Shown here: positions 18,333 to 26,960 of the stretch, piece by piece | How the letters are laid out: every line of letters begins with the position of its first letter | Numbering within the stretch: position 1 is the first letter of the stretch | Source: CAYPAV01 sp964408805 | Lineage (GTDB): Bacteria; Pseudomonadota; Alphaproteobacteria; UBA8366 | DNA length: 64,000 nt | NCBI GenBank assembly: GCA_964408805.1 | Contig: CAYPAV010000002.1 | Location: 344,878 to 408,877 of the forward strand | Direction: 5' to 3' | The notes under the pieces: generated by a model | The model's input: only the letters and a program-made list of their open reading frames with translations | What the model was told of the DNA's origin: nothing | Database searches by the model: none | Translations under genes and position numbers: made by a program

Positions 18333-18352
18333 ATCATACGGAATTCAGACAC

Positions 18353-18386
18353 AAAAAAAGGGCCGCGAGGCATATCCCCGCGGCCC
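18353..18386. terminator. Bidirectional terminator between hyuA and the DUF4126 gene
   Basis: An 8-bp stem GGGCCGCG / CGCGGCCC (18360-18367 and 18379-18386). On the minus strand it is followed by seven T residues (18359-18353), an ideal terminator for the DUF4126 gene; on the plus strand it follows hyuA. Confidence 0.85.
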
Positions 18387-18406
18387 TTGAATAGGTCCAA
18401 CGAATT

Positions 18407-19072
18407 TCATGTGTTGAAGTCGTCCGGTCCCGATAGATCGAATCCGCTCCCGATCCGTTTCCTGAAGGTCATCCCGTCGGGTCGTGTGCGACCGGTCAGT
18501 CGCCGGAATATCGCTTTGAGACCCCGCCAAACCCTGGGTAGCAGCCAAAGCGCCAGCAAACAAAATAACACAAACAAGCCGAGAAATAGGACTGGCTTCG
18601 TCAATGCCAAAACGATGCCGACTACGACCAGGACATCTTCCACAAGGGAGACGATCCAGTTGCTTACCGGCTCGGGCGAAGTATTGATCGCCGCCCGTCC
18701 GCCAGCCTTCGTGGCGTGAGTTCCCAGGGCAACGAGACCGCCCCCCAACATGACCGCCGCGACTTGGACGGGCTCGGCCATGTCCGAAACGGCGCCCGCC
18801 GCGAGCAATGCTCCGGCGGGAACTCGAATAAAGGTATGGAACGCGTCCCAGAGACTGTCGACGCCCGGTATCTTGTCGGCGAAGAACTCGATGAAATAGA
18901 CAATGCCGGCGACTACGAGAACCAGTGGATCCGACAGGACCTGCAACGAATTTGGCAAGTCGATCACATCGATGGCGCTCAGCAGGCCCAGCATGAGCAC
19001 CGCCAAGTAAATATTGAGTCCGCTCGCCCAGGCCGCACTCAAGGCAAGGGAAAGACTCGCCATCGCTTCCAT
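18407..19072 (-). CDS. DUF4126 domain multi-pass membrane protein
   Basis: A 221-residue inner-membrane protein with about five hydrophobic segments (residues near 5-35, 47-65, 83-118, 135-160 and 160-180) and a basic cytoplasmic tail. The family pattern is clear at ALSAAWASGLNIYLAVLMLGL near the N-terminus and at GGLVALGTHATKAGGRAAINTSPEPVSNWIVSLVEDVLVV in the centre, typical of DUF4126. Function of the family is not established. It is a single-gene unit with a strong terminator shared with hyuA. No partner is apparent. Confidence 0.82.
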   Translation of the reverse strand: MEAMASLSLALSAAWASGLNIYLAVLMLGLLSAIDVIDLPNSLQVLSDPLVLVVAGIVYFIEFFADKIPGVDSLWDAFHTFIRVPAGALLAAGAVSDMAEPVQVAAVMLGGGLVALGTHATKAGGRAAINTSPEPVSNWIVSLVEDVLVVVGIVLALTKPVLFLGLFVLFCLLALWLLPRVWRGLKAIFRRLTGRTRPDGMTFRKRIGSGFDLSGPDDFNT

Positions 19073-19162
19073 TCACCGCACCCTAATATCGCTTTGCCCA
19101 TTGGTATGAACGGCCTCTATTCTAACGCCAGCCCCGATTGACCGGAAGCAAGGGAACGGACG

Positions 19163-19459
19163 ATGGAGATCAGCAAAGAGCTCGAGGTGGTGGAAACCTT
19201 CATCAGAACCGTCGCGCACGGCGCAAAAGGAAGAAAACACCGTGTCCGGCCGGAGGCGGCGACTCGACTAGCCGCGATCGCTGCCCCCGGATCCGGGCGG
19301 GTCCATGGAATGGGGAGAAGACGCCGCCCGATGAAACATGCGATCGATCCACTTTCATCGGATCCGGTCAGCCCACCCTCGGCGGACCCGCAAACGCCGG
19401 CGCGAGTTTGGATCGGAATGGCGATGTTTGATCGAAAGCTTGTCATGAGATCATTATAG
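19163..19459 (+). CDS. Doubtful short ORF, 98 residues
   Basis: The gap 19073-19541 between the DUF4126 gene and the XRE gene contains this ORF as its best candidate. It starts MEISKELEVVETFIRTVAHG after AGGGAACGG, which looks protein-like for about 25 residues, but then turns into an Arg/Pro-rich stretch typical of non-coding frames in GC-rich DNA. A minus-strand ORF over the same bases is no better. It may be a decayed or frameshifted gene. No family recognised. Confidence 0.2.
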   Translation: MEISKELEVVETFIRTVAHGAKGRKHRVRPEAATRLAAIAAPGSGRVHGMGRRRRPMKHAIDPLSSDPVSPPSADPQTPARVWIGMAMFDRKLVMRSL

Positions 19460-19472
19460 AGACGTTTTGTCG
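19460..19472. promoter_or_regulatory. Inverted-repeat box 1 upstream of the XRE gene
   Basis: AGAC-GTTTT-GTCG, a 13-base inverted repeat with one mismatch to the symmetric form AGAC-N5-GTCT. It is the first of three related boxes around the XRE regulator and lies 70 bases upstream of its start. Confidence 0.5.
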
Positions 19473-19482
19473 CTTTTACAAT

Positions 19483-19495
19483 AGAGTTTTTGTCT
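19483..19495. promoter_or_regulatory. Inverted-repeat box 2 upstream of the XRE gene
   Basis: AGAG-TTTTT-GTCT, one mismatch from AGAC-N5-GTCT and 23 bases (about two helix turns) from box 1. It lies in AT-rich promoter-like DNA 47 bases before the XRE start, a position suited to autorepression. Confidence 0.5.
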
Positions 19496-19541
19496 AAATA
19501 TTCAAATTGCGTTTGCCTGCGGTTCATGATGGGCTAAGGGC

Positions 19542-19820
19542 ATGGCCAAGAACGATCCACCAAGTGCCGAGATTATCCGCCGTGGCTTCGGCACGCGCCT
19601 GCGGGCGCTGCGCAAGGCGCGTGGCTGGGAACCGAAGCAAGCTGCGGCTCGCCTCGATATCCTTTACCATCGCTATATGAAATACGAGGAAGGCCTGCGC
19701 GAACCGCCGTTCTGGCTTTTGGTTCGGATGGCACGGCTGTTTAACGTTACGACCGACTTCCTGTTGATGGGCCCGGAGGGTGAAGATCACGATTTGCCGC
19801 TGTCGCAAATTTCGGGCTGA
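19542..19820 (+). CDS. Small XRE-family helix-turn-helix regulator
   Basis: A 92-residue, one-domain Cro/C1-type DNA-binding protein. The helix-turn-helix spans about residues 17-72: FGTRLRALRKARGW, PKQAAARLDILYHRYMKYEEGLREPPFWLLVRMARLFNVTTDFLLMG. There is no sensor domain, so it may act as a dimeric repressor with activity set by concentration or by a partner. The ATG follows TAAGGGC. Three related 13-base inverted repeats (two upstream, one just past the stop) are natural candidates for its own operators. The flanks are AT-rich compared with the neighbouring genes, which hints at acquired DNA. Confidence 0.88.
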   Translation: MAKNDPPSAEIIRRGFGTRLRALRKARGWEPKQAAARLDILYHRYMKYEEGLREPPFWLLVRMARLFNVTTDFLLMGPEGEDHDLPLSQISG

Positions 19821-19839
19821 AATTTTTTGAGTTTGTCAT

Positions 19840-19852
19840 AGACCTTTTGTCT
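19840..19852. promoter_or_regulatory. Inverted-repeat box 3 downstream of the XRE gene
   Basis: AGAC-CTTTT-GTCT, a perfect 4+4 inverted repeat with the same TTTT core as boxes 1 and 2. It lies 20 bases after the XRE stop, in front of the small basic ORF at 19905. Confidence 0.5.
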
Positions 19853-19904
19853 TCTATATGTTAGCCATTTTATCTGATTTAGATTGGACAGTATTGTCAG
19901 CCGA

Positions 19905-20210
19905 ATGCGGAAACCAAGACGAGATCAACCGATAACGCCGGGAAAAAGGCTAGGGCGCCTCAACGCGCTTCAGCGCCGTTACGACGGTCCGCTGCCCAAG
20001 AATGAACGCGCGTCCGCCTTCGACGGCGGACCGGCGGCGACACGTCGACATCGCGATGCAGCCGATGCGCGCTTCTGGCGTAGCTATATTCGGCGGCGAC
20101 TCACCATGCTCCGCCGTCCGTCCTCAATCCGGAGGCATTGCCGGATCAGAAAGGACCTTCGTCGAGCTTGGCAGGCGTATCGCGGCGAACGGTCGCCGCA
20201 ACCTCGCTAA
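19905..20210 (+). CDS. Small arginine-rich hypothetical protein
   Basis: An ORF of about 101 residues from the ATG at 19905. The segment RLGRLNALQRRYDGPLPKNERA followed by RRHRDAADARFWRSYIRRRLTMLRR resembles short basic alphaproteobacterial proteins with an RYDGP(L/I)P motif that I recall only vaguely. It has no clear ribosome site, and the final 30 residues look like non-coding frame. It lies just past box 3 of the XRE regulator and overlaps the 3' end of the convergent hemY-like gene by 4 bases. Reality is uncertain. Confidence 0.35.
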   Translation: MRKPRRDQPITPGKRLGRLNALQRRYDGPLPKNERASAFDGGPAATRRHRDAADARFWRSYIRRRLTMLRRPSSIRRHCRIRKDLRRAWQAYRGERSPQPR

Positions 20211-21559
20211 CCCACCGGAGGAAGCGCGGGTCGGTCGGGATTTGGCGCGAGACCAGCCAACCTGTCGGGCGGGCGGGCGGTCGACACGGATCGCCAATTC
20301 AACGAATTAAATGTACCGCAACTCTCGCAAAGGGGCCGCCATTCGGGGGCCTCTTCACCACAAGACTCGCAGATCCAAGTTGGATCGGGCGCGGCGGCGG
20401 CGCTTCTGGCGATCCACGCCTGCGCCGCGTCCTCGCCATTCTCCTGACTTTCCTCAAGCCGCGCCATCAACTCGCAAATTCGCCGTGTCGTTCCCGTCTC
20501 CATCGCCAATTCAAGATATTTTCGCGCCTCCCCCCAAAGTCGCGCATCGAGCGACGCTTCCGCCAGGACGGGACGGGCCTCCGTTTGATCCGAATTGAAT
20601 GCCATGAGCCGCTGCAAGGTCTTGACCCGCTCGATGGGATCCGTGCCGCCGATGATATCGGCGTAGCGGAACGCAATATCGGGGTGGGGGTCGCGCGACC
20701 ATGCTTGCTCCAGGATCCGCGCCGCCCGCCGTGTTTTCCCCTCATCCTTCAAGAGGTCGGCATAAGCGGTCGCGGCCGGAACCAAGGCCGGATCGAGATC
20801 GTTCGCCTCTCGCATAAACCCGATCGCAGCCGCCCGGTCGGCCGCCGCCGACAGACCGCGTGCCAGCAAAACGGCGGCCCGGCGCCGGCGACCGGGCTCT
20901 CCCTCCACGACCCGCCGCTTCAACGCTTCGGCCATGGTACGATCCGCCGATGCCCAATCGCCGCGCGCCGTCTCCAACTTGAAGAGTTCCGGAAGCAGCC
21001 AATTGGCGCCCGGCCGCAGGGCCCGCGCATCGTTGGCGTGCTCCAGGGCGAGCGCCGTATCACCTGCCGCCATTGCGAGGCGCATCAGACCCAACCGCCC
21101 GACAAACGCTGAATCGGGCACTTCCAGAAGGCTTTCGAATCGGTTTCTCGCCGAGGCTTCGTCATTCTCCAGCTCGGCCGCCTGAGCCAGTAGGAGCCGG
21201 GGGGCGTCAGGGGTCGCCATCAAGGATTCGGCGCGCCGACCATGACGCAGCGCGCCCGCGCCGTCACCGCCCGCAACGGCCAACATGCCCTCCGCTAGAG
21301 CCCGATAGCCCCTTCGTTCCCGGCTCGACCGATGCGAAGCGACAATCTGTCCGGGCGAGCGCCGAACAAACCGCCAGGCGCGATATCCGACCGCGGCGCC
21401 AAGGCTAACCAGACCGAACGCAAGCACCAACATCCCAATTGGCGCATTGAGACGCCAATCGCGCCAGACGATCGTTACCTCACCAGGCTCTCCGGCCAAC
21501 CAAACGGCGGCGAAGACCAACAGCGTAATCTGAACGAAAAGAATAACCGCCCGAATCAT
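20207..21559 (-). CDS. hemY: HemY-like TPR membrane protein of the haem operon
   Basis: The N-terminus has two membrane segments (residues about 4-22 and 40-62) with the HemY_N signature between, then TPR-like helical repeats (AALRHGRRAESL, LALEHANDARALRPGA, AAIGFMREANDLDPAL). The protein belongs to the HemY family encoded with hemC and hemD, thought to scaffold or control late tetrapyrrole synthesis; it is unrelated to the Bacillus oxidase of the same name. A C-terminal CxxCG...CxxCG pair (CESCGEEAPEWRPLCESCG, about 393-411) should bind zinc. The start overlaps the end of the COG4223 gene by 4 bases, showing translational coupling. Confidence 0.88.
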   Translation of the reverse strand: MIRAVILFVQITLLVFAAVWLAGEPGEVTIVWRDWRLNAPIGMLVLAFGLVSLGAAVGYRAWRFVRRSPGQIVASHRSSRERRGYRALAEGMLAVAGGDGAGALRHGRRAESLMATPDAPRLLLAQAAELENDEASARNRFESLLEVPDSAFVGRLGLMRLAMAAGDTALALEHANDARALRPGANWLLPELFKLETARGDWASADRTMAEALKRRVVEGEPGRRRRAAVLLARGLSAAADRAAAIGFMREANDLDPALVPAATAYADLLKDEGKTRRAARILEQAWSRDPHPDIAFRYADIIGGTDPIERVKTLQRLMAFNSDQTEARPVLAEASLDARLWGEARKYLELAMETGTTRRICELMARLEESQENGEDAAQAWIARSAAAAPDPTWICESCGEEAPEWRPLCESCGTFNSLNWRSVSTARPPDRLAGLAPNPDRPALPPVG

Positions 21560-23079
21560 TTACCGTCCGCCTTCGCCGAGTTCTCTTTCCCCGACATTGA
21601 TACGCTAGCGGAACGAAATATCACACGATCTTCCAGCGATTTCAGGGCCGCGTTGTTGGCAACGTAACTCCGCGCGCCGGCGCGCCACGCCGCGACTTCC
21701 TTCCCGAACCCTTCTATCGCCTTCAACGCCCCCACGATGTCGCGCTTTCCAAGCGCGTTTTCGGCCATGGAAAGGGGCGACTTGCTCGCCTCTCCAACCC
21801 GGCGGAGACTTATCGTGCCTTTGATCCGCGCCCAAATTTCGGCCGGCATATCCCGTCCCGCGGTGGGCGCAGGCCCTGCCGCCAGAACGTGTCGAAGATC
21901 CCGAAATCCCAGCCGCAAACTCTCGATGGTCGGCGCGCCGACATCCGCACCCTCCTCCAGCGTCGCGAGCGCACCAAGAATGATGGCGTCCTTGTCGGAA
22001 CGGGATCGAACGCGCTCCAGCGCCCTCCGATAGGGCACACCCGAACGAACCGCCGCTTCCAATTGACCGGCGAACACCAACAACGCGATCCCGGGCGCCG
22101 CTTTGCCGGGTGCCCGCGTGCCAAGCTCCGAGACTCGCGAGCTCACCCGGGCGAGTTCGGCGCTCAACACCGCAAGCGATGCACGCAAGGTCGAAAGATC
22201 GCGCTCAACCGTTTCCTTCTCGAGGGTCGGCCCGCCGACTTTAATTCCCCGAATCCCTTTTTCGATAGCCGAAATCCGCGGGACGAGAGTCGCTATTTCG
22301 GTTTGAAGATCACTCTTCGCGCCTTTCAAGGCGGCACCGAGGCCGCCTTCCAAATCAGCGCGTAGCTTTTCAAGATCCGGCGATTTGGGGATGGTCCGCG
22401 CTTCCAGTCGCTCAACGCGCCCGGACATGGCCTTGATCGCCGTTTCAATGGATCCCAAAGCGGCCGGCTTGGTATCGGCGGAACCAACGCGTGACGCCAA
22501 TTCGGCAAGATCCCTTTGAAGGCGTGAAATTTTTTCCAGCGGGGCCGCGACCTTCGTGCTCGTCTGTTCGCTTTTCGCCGTCAAATCGTTCAGCCGTCGC
22601 GTCAAATCCGCAATCCCCGGATCTTCGCCGGGTCCGTTGGCCGAAAGCCATCCCCCCATCGCGACGACAAGCGCCACCACCGCCAGAATCAGCGCTAGCC
22701 AAGAAACGGACGATGATCCCTTCGAAACGGGCCCCGGCACCATGGCCGCTTCGCCTTCTCCGGGGGCCGATTTCTTCACTTCCGATGGCGAGATATCGCT
22801 TTCACCCGGAACCGCTTCCGCTGACGCCGCGCTCGATCTATCCGAGGGCTGATCGGCGGAAAAATTTATCCCCAGACGCCTCGCCGCTTCGACAATCACG
22901 TCATGTCGATTCTCGGGTATATGGCCCCGGTTCTTCCATCCTTGCACCGTCGTGACCGGAATAGACAATTTCGCCGCCATCGGCCGGATGCCACCGAACC
23001 GCCGAACGACTTCTTCGACGGAAAGCTGCCCCCATCCCTCGGCCTTCTTCTCGTCGCCCGACCCCGAGGCTTCAGACAT
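21556..23079 (-). CDS. COG4223/mitofilin-like protein with N-terminal HTH-like domain
   Basis: Encoded between hemD and hemY, the usual place of the alphaproteobacterial relative of mitochondrial Mic60. Domains in order: an XRE-like helix-turn-helix (about residues 18-70: VEEVVRRFGGIRPMAAKLSI, VTTVQGWKNRGHIPEN), a disordered Ser/Glu/Pro-rich stretch, one membrane helix (about 127-148, WLALILAVVALVVAMGGWL), coiled coil (about 160-310) and a mitofilin-type helical end. The HTH part would face the cytoplasm and the coiled coil the periplasm. The ATG at 23079 (AAGGTG upstream) overlaps the hemD stop. The role in membrane shaping is known for the family; the HTH portion is unusual. Confidence 0.8.
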   Translation of the reverse strand: MSEASGSGDEKKAEGWGQLSVEEVVRRFGGIRPMAAKLSIPVTTVQGWKNRGHIPENRHDVIVEAARRLGINFSADQPSDRSSAASAEAVPGESDISPSEVKKSAPGEGEAAMVPGPVSKGSSSVSWLALILAVVALVVAMGGWLSANGPGEDPGIADLTRRLNDLTAKSEQTSTKVAAPLEKISRLQRDLAELASRVGSADTKPAALGSIETAIKAMSGRVERLEARTIPKSPDLEKLRADLEGGLGAALKGAKSDLQTEIATLVPRISAIEKGIRGIKVGGPTLEKETVERDLSTLRASLAVLSAELARVSSRVSELGTRAPGKAAPGIALLVFAGQLEAAVRSGVPYRRALERVRSRSDKDAIILGALATLEEGADVGAPTIESLRLGFRDLRHVLAAGPAPTAGRDMPAEIWARIKGTISLRRVGEASKSPLSMAENALGKRDIVGALKAIEGFGKEVAAWRAGARSYVANNAALKSLEDRVIFRSASVSMSGKENSAKADGK

Positions 23080-23818
23080 CGTTCGCACCTTGCATGTGAT
23101 CGATCTCTCTCAAAAGCGTTTCCATATCCGGCCGCGATGACGTGAGCAAATGCTTCCAATCCAATACGGCCGCCGCCTCGGCCACGGCACCGCTCAAGCA
23201 AAGCGCCGTCAAGGAATGTACCACTTTATTTCTGTTTGCTGTACGTATTAATTTAACGAACACATTCGCCGTACGAGGTGAAAACAACAAAACACCCCAA
23301 ATCTCCCCGTTATCAAGCAGTTCTAGCGTACGCGTACTAAATGTTTCCGCCCGTTCTGACTCGTACAAAACGGCTCGTTCCACCGTATAGCCCACTTCGG
23401 ATAGGTTGCCCGCAAGGTCGCCGGCGACCAAACTTCCCGCAACATGCAACAAGGTCCCCGTCGCCGGCGTTACCTTGCTCCGCACCAATTCCGCCAGCGC
23501 CCGAACATCGCCACCGGCGCTATCGACATGCTTGAAACCAATTGCACGGGCCTGGTCCGCCGTGGCGTCGCCAACCGCATAAACCGGCAAGTCCCGCCGC
23601 CCGCTTCGCCTTTCGAACGCTCGAACGCCGTTCGCCGAGGTGAATAGAAGCGCTTGAACACCATCGAGCGTCGGCGGCGAGCCGTCCGGAAAGCAAATTC
23701 GGATTAGCGGTTCCGGGAACACCCTGAACCCCCGATCCTCGAGGGCCCGCGTCATTCCGCCCGCGTCTTCCTCGGGCCGCGTCATCAGGATACCAAGGCC
23801 GGGCGTGTTTTGGCTCAT
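23072..23818 (-). CDS. hemD: Uroporphyrinogen-III synthase
   Basis: Closes and inverts ring D of hydroxymethylbilane to give uroporphyrinogen III. The sequence is weakly conserved as usual, but the family pattern is present: GILMTRPEEDAGGMTRALEDRGF at the start, LLFTSANGVRAFERR, PVYAVGDATADQARAIGF, and the second-domain VLLFSPRTANVFVKL and ALCLSGAVAEAA. Length is 248 residues. It lies 16 bases after hemC and overlaps the COG4223 start by 8 bases, in the classic alphaproteobacterial hemC-hemD order. Confidence 0.93.
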   Translation of the reverse strand: MSQNTPGLGILMTRPEEDAGGMTRALEDRGFRVFPEPLIRICFPDGSPPTLDGVQALLFTSANGVRAFERRSGRRDLPVYAVGDATADQARAIGFKHVDSAGGDVRALAELVRSKVTPATGTLLHVAGSLVAGDLAGNLSEVGYTVERAVLYESERAETFSTRTLELLDNGEIWGVLLFSPRTANVFVKLIRTANRNKVVHSLTALCLSGAVAEAAAVLDWKHLLTSSRPDMETLLREIDHMQGANDV

Positions 23819-23834
23819 CGCGGAAGATCGGTCC

Positions 23835-24755
23835 TCATGGCAGGAAATCGGGTCCAGCCAGCGCCTTCAATTCGCGGCCCGCATCACGACCCATGGCGAC
23901 ACCGTCGGCGGCGAGCCCCTCGCGTTCCGTCACATGCACTTCCGAGCCGTCCGGCCGCGCGACCAGGCCACGGAGATGGAGGCGGTCTTCCTCGCCGAGC
24001 CGAGCCAGGCCGGCGATCGGCGTCTTGCACGACCCGTCGAGTTCGGCGAGAAGCGCCCGCTCGGCCGCGACTTCAAGCCCTGTCGCTTGGTGGTCGATCG
24101 CGGCCACCGCCCCGGAAATTCTTTCATCCTCGGTTCGAATCTCGAGCCCCACCGCGCCCTGACCGACCGCGGGCAGAAGATCGGCGGTCTCGAACACTTC
24201 ACTGGCAACCTCCTCCTTGCCAAGCCGATTGAGACCCGCGAGTGCCAAAAGCGTGGCGTCGGCCTCGCCCTTTCTCAGCTTTTCCAGCCTTGTATCGACG
24301 TTTCCGCGAAAGGGGATGACCGTCAGGTCCGGCCGCAAGGCCAACACTTGCGCTTGTCGGCGGAGCGACGCGGAACCGATCACCGAACCCGCGGGAAGTG
24401 CATGGAGCGTGTCGCCAGAGGCGGATATGAAGGCGTCGCGCGGGTCCTCGCGCGGCAATACGGCGCCGAGGGTGAGGCCGTCCGGCAGTTCGGTCAGCAT
24501 GTCCTTGACCGAATGAACCGCGATATCGAGCGTACCTCCTAGCAACCCATCCTCTATTTCCTCGGTGAAAAGCCCCTTGCCGCCAATCTCGGATAGGGTC
24601 CGATCCTGGACCCGGTCGCCCATCGTTCGAATAACTACGATTTCGACCGTGAGTTCGGGATGCGCTTGACGGAGTCCGTCCCTAACCGCCTCCCCCTGGA
24701 TCAAGGCCAAGGGCGATCCGCGGGTGCCAATTCGTATTGTTTCCGACTCCGACAT
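23835..24755 (-). CDS. hemC: Hydroxymethylbilane synthase (porphobilinogen deaminase)
   Basis: Polymerises four porphobilinogen units using a dipyrromethane cofactor on C243 (motif ELDGSCKTPIAGLA). Other signatures: IRIGTRGSPLALIQ at the start, VIRTMGDRVQDRTLSEIGGKGLFTEEIE, DIAVHSVKDMLTELPDGL and SASLRRQAQVLALRPD. Length (306 residues) is full. It leads the hemC-hemD-COG4223-hemY operon and is divergent from tsaD, with 82 bases between the two starts, so both promoters must lie in that small gap. The arrangement is conserved in alphaproteobacteria. Confidence 0.97.
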   Translation of the reverse strand: MSESETIRIGTRGSPLALIQGEAVRDGLRQAHPELTVEIVVIRTMGDRVQDRTLSEIGGKGLFTEEIEDGLLGGTLDIAVHSVKDMLTELPDGLTLGAVLPREDPRDAFISASGDTLHALPAGSVIGSASLRRQAQVLALRPDLTVIPFRGNVDTRLEKLRKGEADATLLALAGLNRLGKEEVASEVFETADLLPAVGQGAVGLEIRTEDERISGAVAAIDHQATGLEVAAERALLAELDGSCKTPIAGLARLGEEDRLHLRGLVARPDGSEVHVTEREGLAADGVAMGRDAGRELKALAGPDFLP

Positions 24756-24837
24756 GTCGACTCCTTGCCTATTGCATATTTGCGAGGCGGAAGGGATTTG
24801 CCTCCAACCCGCCTTGCCCCTAAAACCCGAGACTATA

Positions 24838-25872
24838 ATGCTGGTGCTCGGAATAGAAACCTCGTGTGACGAGACGGCGACGGCAATCGTCCGCGACGAT
24901 GGGGAAATTATTGCGAATCTGGTGCTCTCGCAGATGGAGGAGCACCGCCCCTATGGCGGTGTCGTACCCGAGATCGCGGCGCGAAGCCACCTTGCGCATC
25001 TGCCGGACCTTCTCTGCCGTACCGTGGCATCGACGGAGATCCCCTTTGCCGCCCTCGACGGCGTCGCGGTCACGAGCGGCCCCGGCCTGATCGGCGGTGT
25101 CATGGTCGGCATGATGGCGGCCAAGGCGATCGCTTTGGTGCATGACATTCCCTTCCTTGCCGTCAACCACATGGAAGCACATGCATTGACCCCGCGACTG
25201 GTCGAAGACGTGGAATTTCCCTATCTGGCCCTGCTCGCCTCGGGAGGACATTGCCAACTCGTCGCGGTCGAGGCACCGGGGCGGTATCAAATCTTCGGAT
25301 CGACGGTCGACGACGCGATCGGCGAGGCCTTCGATAAGACGGCGGCGCTGCTTGGCCTTCCCTATCCTGGTGGTCCCGCCGTCGAGGCGGCGGCCAAGAA
25401 GGGCGATCCCGAACGATACGCCCTGCCGCGGCCGATGAAGGGTCGCCCAAACTGCGATTTTTCTTTTTCCGGCCTGAAAACAGCAGTCCGGCGGACGATT
25501 GAACGCGAGACCAATAGCGAGTTTCTCGTCGCGGACATCGCAGCCTCGTTTCAAGCGGCGGTCGCCGATGTCGTCCGCGACCGGAGCGAAAACGCAATTC
25601 GCCGGTTCAAGACCGAATTCCCCAAAGGCCGGCAACTGATCACGGCGGGCGGCGTCGGTTCCAACAAACCGCTGCGCGCGGCATTGCGGGAGACGGCGGA
25701 AACCCACGACTTGGCGTTCGTCGCACCACCGCCCCCGCTTTGTACCGACAACGGCGCGATGGTGGCATGGGCCGGCATCGAGCGATTGCGGGCCGGGCTA
25801 ATCGACGACCTCGATTTCGCACCTCGGCCGCGTTGGCCGCTTGACGAGACCCGCCCCGGCCCGTCACGCTAG
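24838..25872 (+). CDS. tsaD: tRNA N6-adenosine threonylcarbamoyltransferase
   Basis: Transfers threonylcarbamoyl from the adenylate to A37 of ANN-reading tRNAs with TsaB and TsaE. The ATG at 24838 gives MLVLGIETSCDETATAIV, the canonical start. The metal-binding HxxxH is visible in NHMEAHALTPRL, and ASGGHCQL, GEAFDKTAALLGLPYPGGPAVE and FSFSGLKTAVRR follow in normal order. Length is about 344 residues. It is separated from gpsA by only 4 bases, so the two are co-transcribed, again a conserved alphaproteobacterial pair. Confidence 0.97.
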   Translation: MLVLGIETSCDETATAIVRDDGEIIANLVLSQMEEHRPYGGVVPEIAARSHLAHLPDLLCRTVASTEIPFAALDGVAVTSGPGLIGGVMVGMMAAKAIALVHDIPFLAVNHMEAHALTPRLVEDVEFPYLALLASGGHCQLVAVEAPGRYQIFGSTVDDAIGEAFDKTAALLGLPYPGGPAVEAAAKKGDPERYALPRPMKGRPNCDFSFSGLKTAVRRTIERETNSEFLVADIAASFQAAVADVVRDRSENAIRRFKTEFPKGRQLITAGGVGSNKPLRAALRETAETHDLAFVAPPPPLCTDNGAMVAWAGIERLRAGLIDDLDFAPRPRWPLDETRPGPSR

Positions 25873-25876
25873 TCCC

Positions 25877-26896
25877 ATGGCACGGATATCCATCATCGGC
25901 GCCGGCGCATGGGGTACCGCACTTGCCTGCATCGCGCGGCGCGGCGGACACGAAACGATCCTTTGGGCACGCGAACCCGAAGTAGCCCAGTCGATCAACA
26001 ACGGCCAAGGCAATCCGCTTTATCTACCGGATGTCCCGCTCGAGGCCGGCATTGAAGCGTCGAGCGAGCTTGCCTCCGCCGTCGAGAACTCCGACGCGGT
26101 GATGCTGGTAGTGCCTTCCCAATTCCTGCGCCAGGTGGTCGAGGCGGCCGCGCCGCATCTGCCCGGCGATGCGCCCATCGTGATATGCGCCAAGGGCATC
26201 GAAACGACCAGCGGCGCGTTGATGACGGAAATGGTCGAGGCGGCCCTCCCTAGTGCCGAGATAGCGGTCCTCTCGGGCCCGACTTTCGCGCGGGAGGTAG
26301 CGGCTGGCCTGCCGACCGCGGCGACGCTCGCCTGCCAGGATGCGGAGATCGGCAGCGGATTGATCGAGATGATCGGCGACAAGCGGTTTCGCCCCTACCT
26401 TTCGGATGACATCGTGGGTGCCGAAATCGGCGGCGCGGTCAAGAATGTGCTCGCGATCGCTTGCGGTATCGTCACGGGCAAGAAGTTCGGTGACAACGCG
26501 CGCGCCGCGTTGATCACGCGGGGTCTCTCCGAAATGGTTCGCTTCGGTCTGGCGAAGGGCGCCAAGCTGGAGACTATGATGGGACTTTCGGGACTGGGCG
26601 ATCTCACACTGACGTGCAATGGCCCGCAATCACGGAACATGTCGCTCGGGATGGCGCTCGGCGAGGGACGGGACCTCGAGTCGATACTGGGCGAAAGGCG
26701 GTCGGTCGCCGAGGGCGTGGAGACCGCGCGCGCGATAACGATGGTGGCGCGACGGCTTGGTGTTGAGATGCCGATCTGCGAGGCAGTCAACAGCATCCTC
26801 CATGAGGGCGAGGAAATCGATAACGTCATCGCCGAGCTGCTACGTCGACCTTTCCGCCCCGAATCAGTCATGGCCGATCGCCTAACGAACGACTGA
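25877..26896 (+). CDS. gpsA: Glycerol-3-phosphate dehydrogenase [NAD(P)+]
   Basis: Reduces dihydroxyacetone phosphate to sn-glycerol-3-phosphate for phospholipid synthesis. The start at 25877 gives MARISIIGAGAWGTALA with the Rossmann GxGxWG loop; other signatures are LSGPTFAREVAAGLPTAATLA, the catalytic-lysine segment AVKNVLAIACGIVTG, and MGLSGLGDLTLTCNGPQSRN. Length is about 339 residues. It begins 4 bases after the tsaD stop. Confidence 0.97.
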   Translation: MARISIIGAGAWGTALACIARRGGHETILWAREPEVAQSINNGQGNPLYLPDVPLEAGIEASSELASAVENSDAVMLVVPSQFLRQVVEAAAPHLPGDAPIVICAKGIETTSGALMTEMVEAALPSAEIAVLSGPTFAREVAAGLPTAATLACQDAEIGSGLIEMIGDKRFRPYLSDDIVGAEIGGAVKNVLAIACGIVTGKKFGDNARAALITRGLSEMVRFGLAKGAKLETMMGLSGLGDLTLTCNGPQSRNMSLGMALGEGRDLESILGERRSVAEGVETARAITMVARRLGVEMPICEAVNSILHEGEEIDNVIAELLRRPFRPESVMADRLTND

Positions 26897-26960
26897 CTTG
26901 CAACCTCTGGAATGCGGCGTCACGTTTTCTAGGTTCAATCACAACGCATGGGGATGTCAG

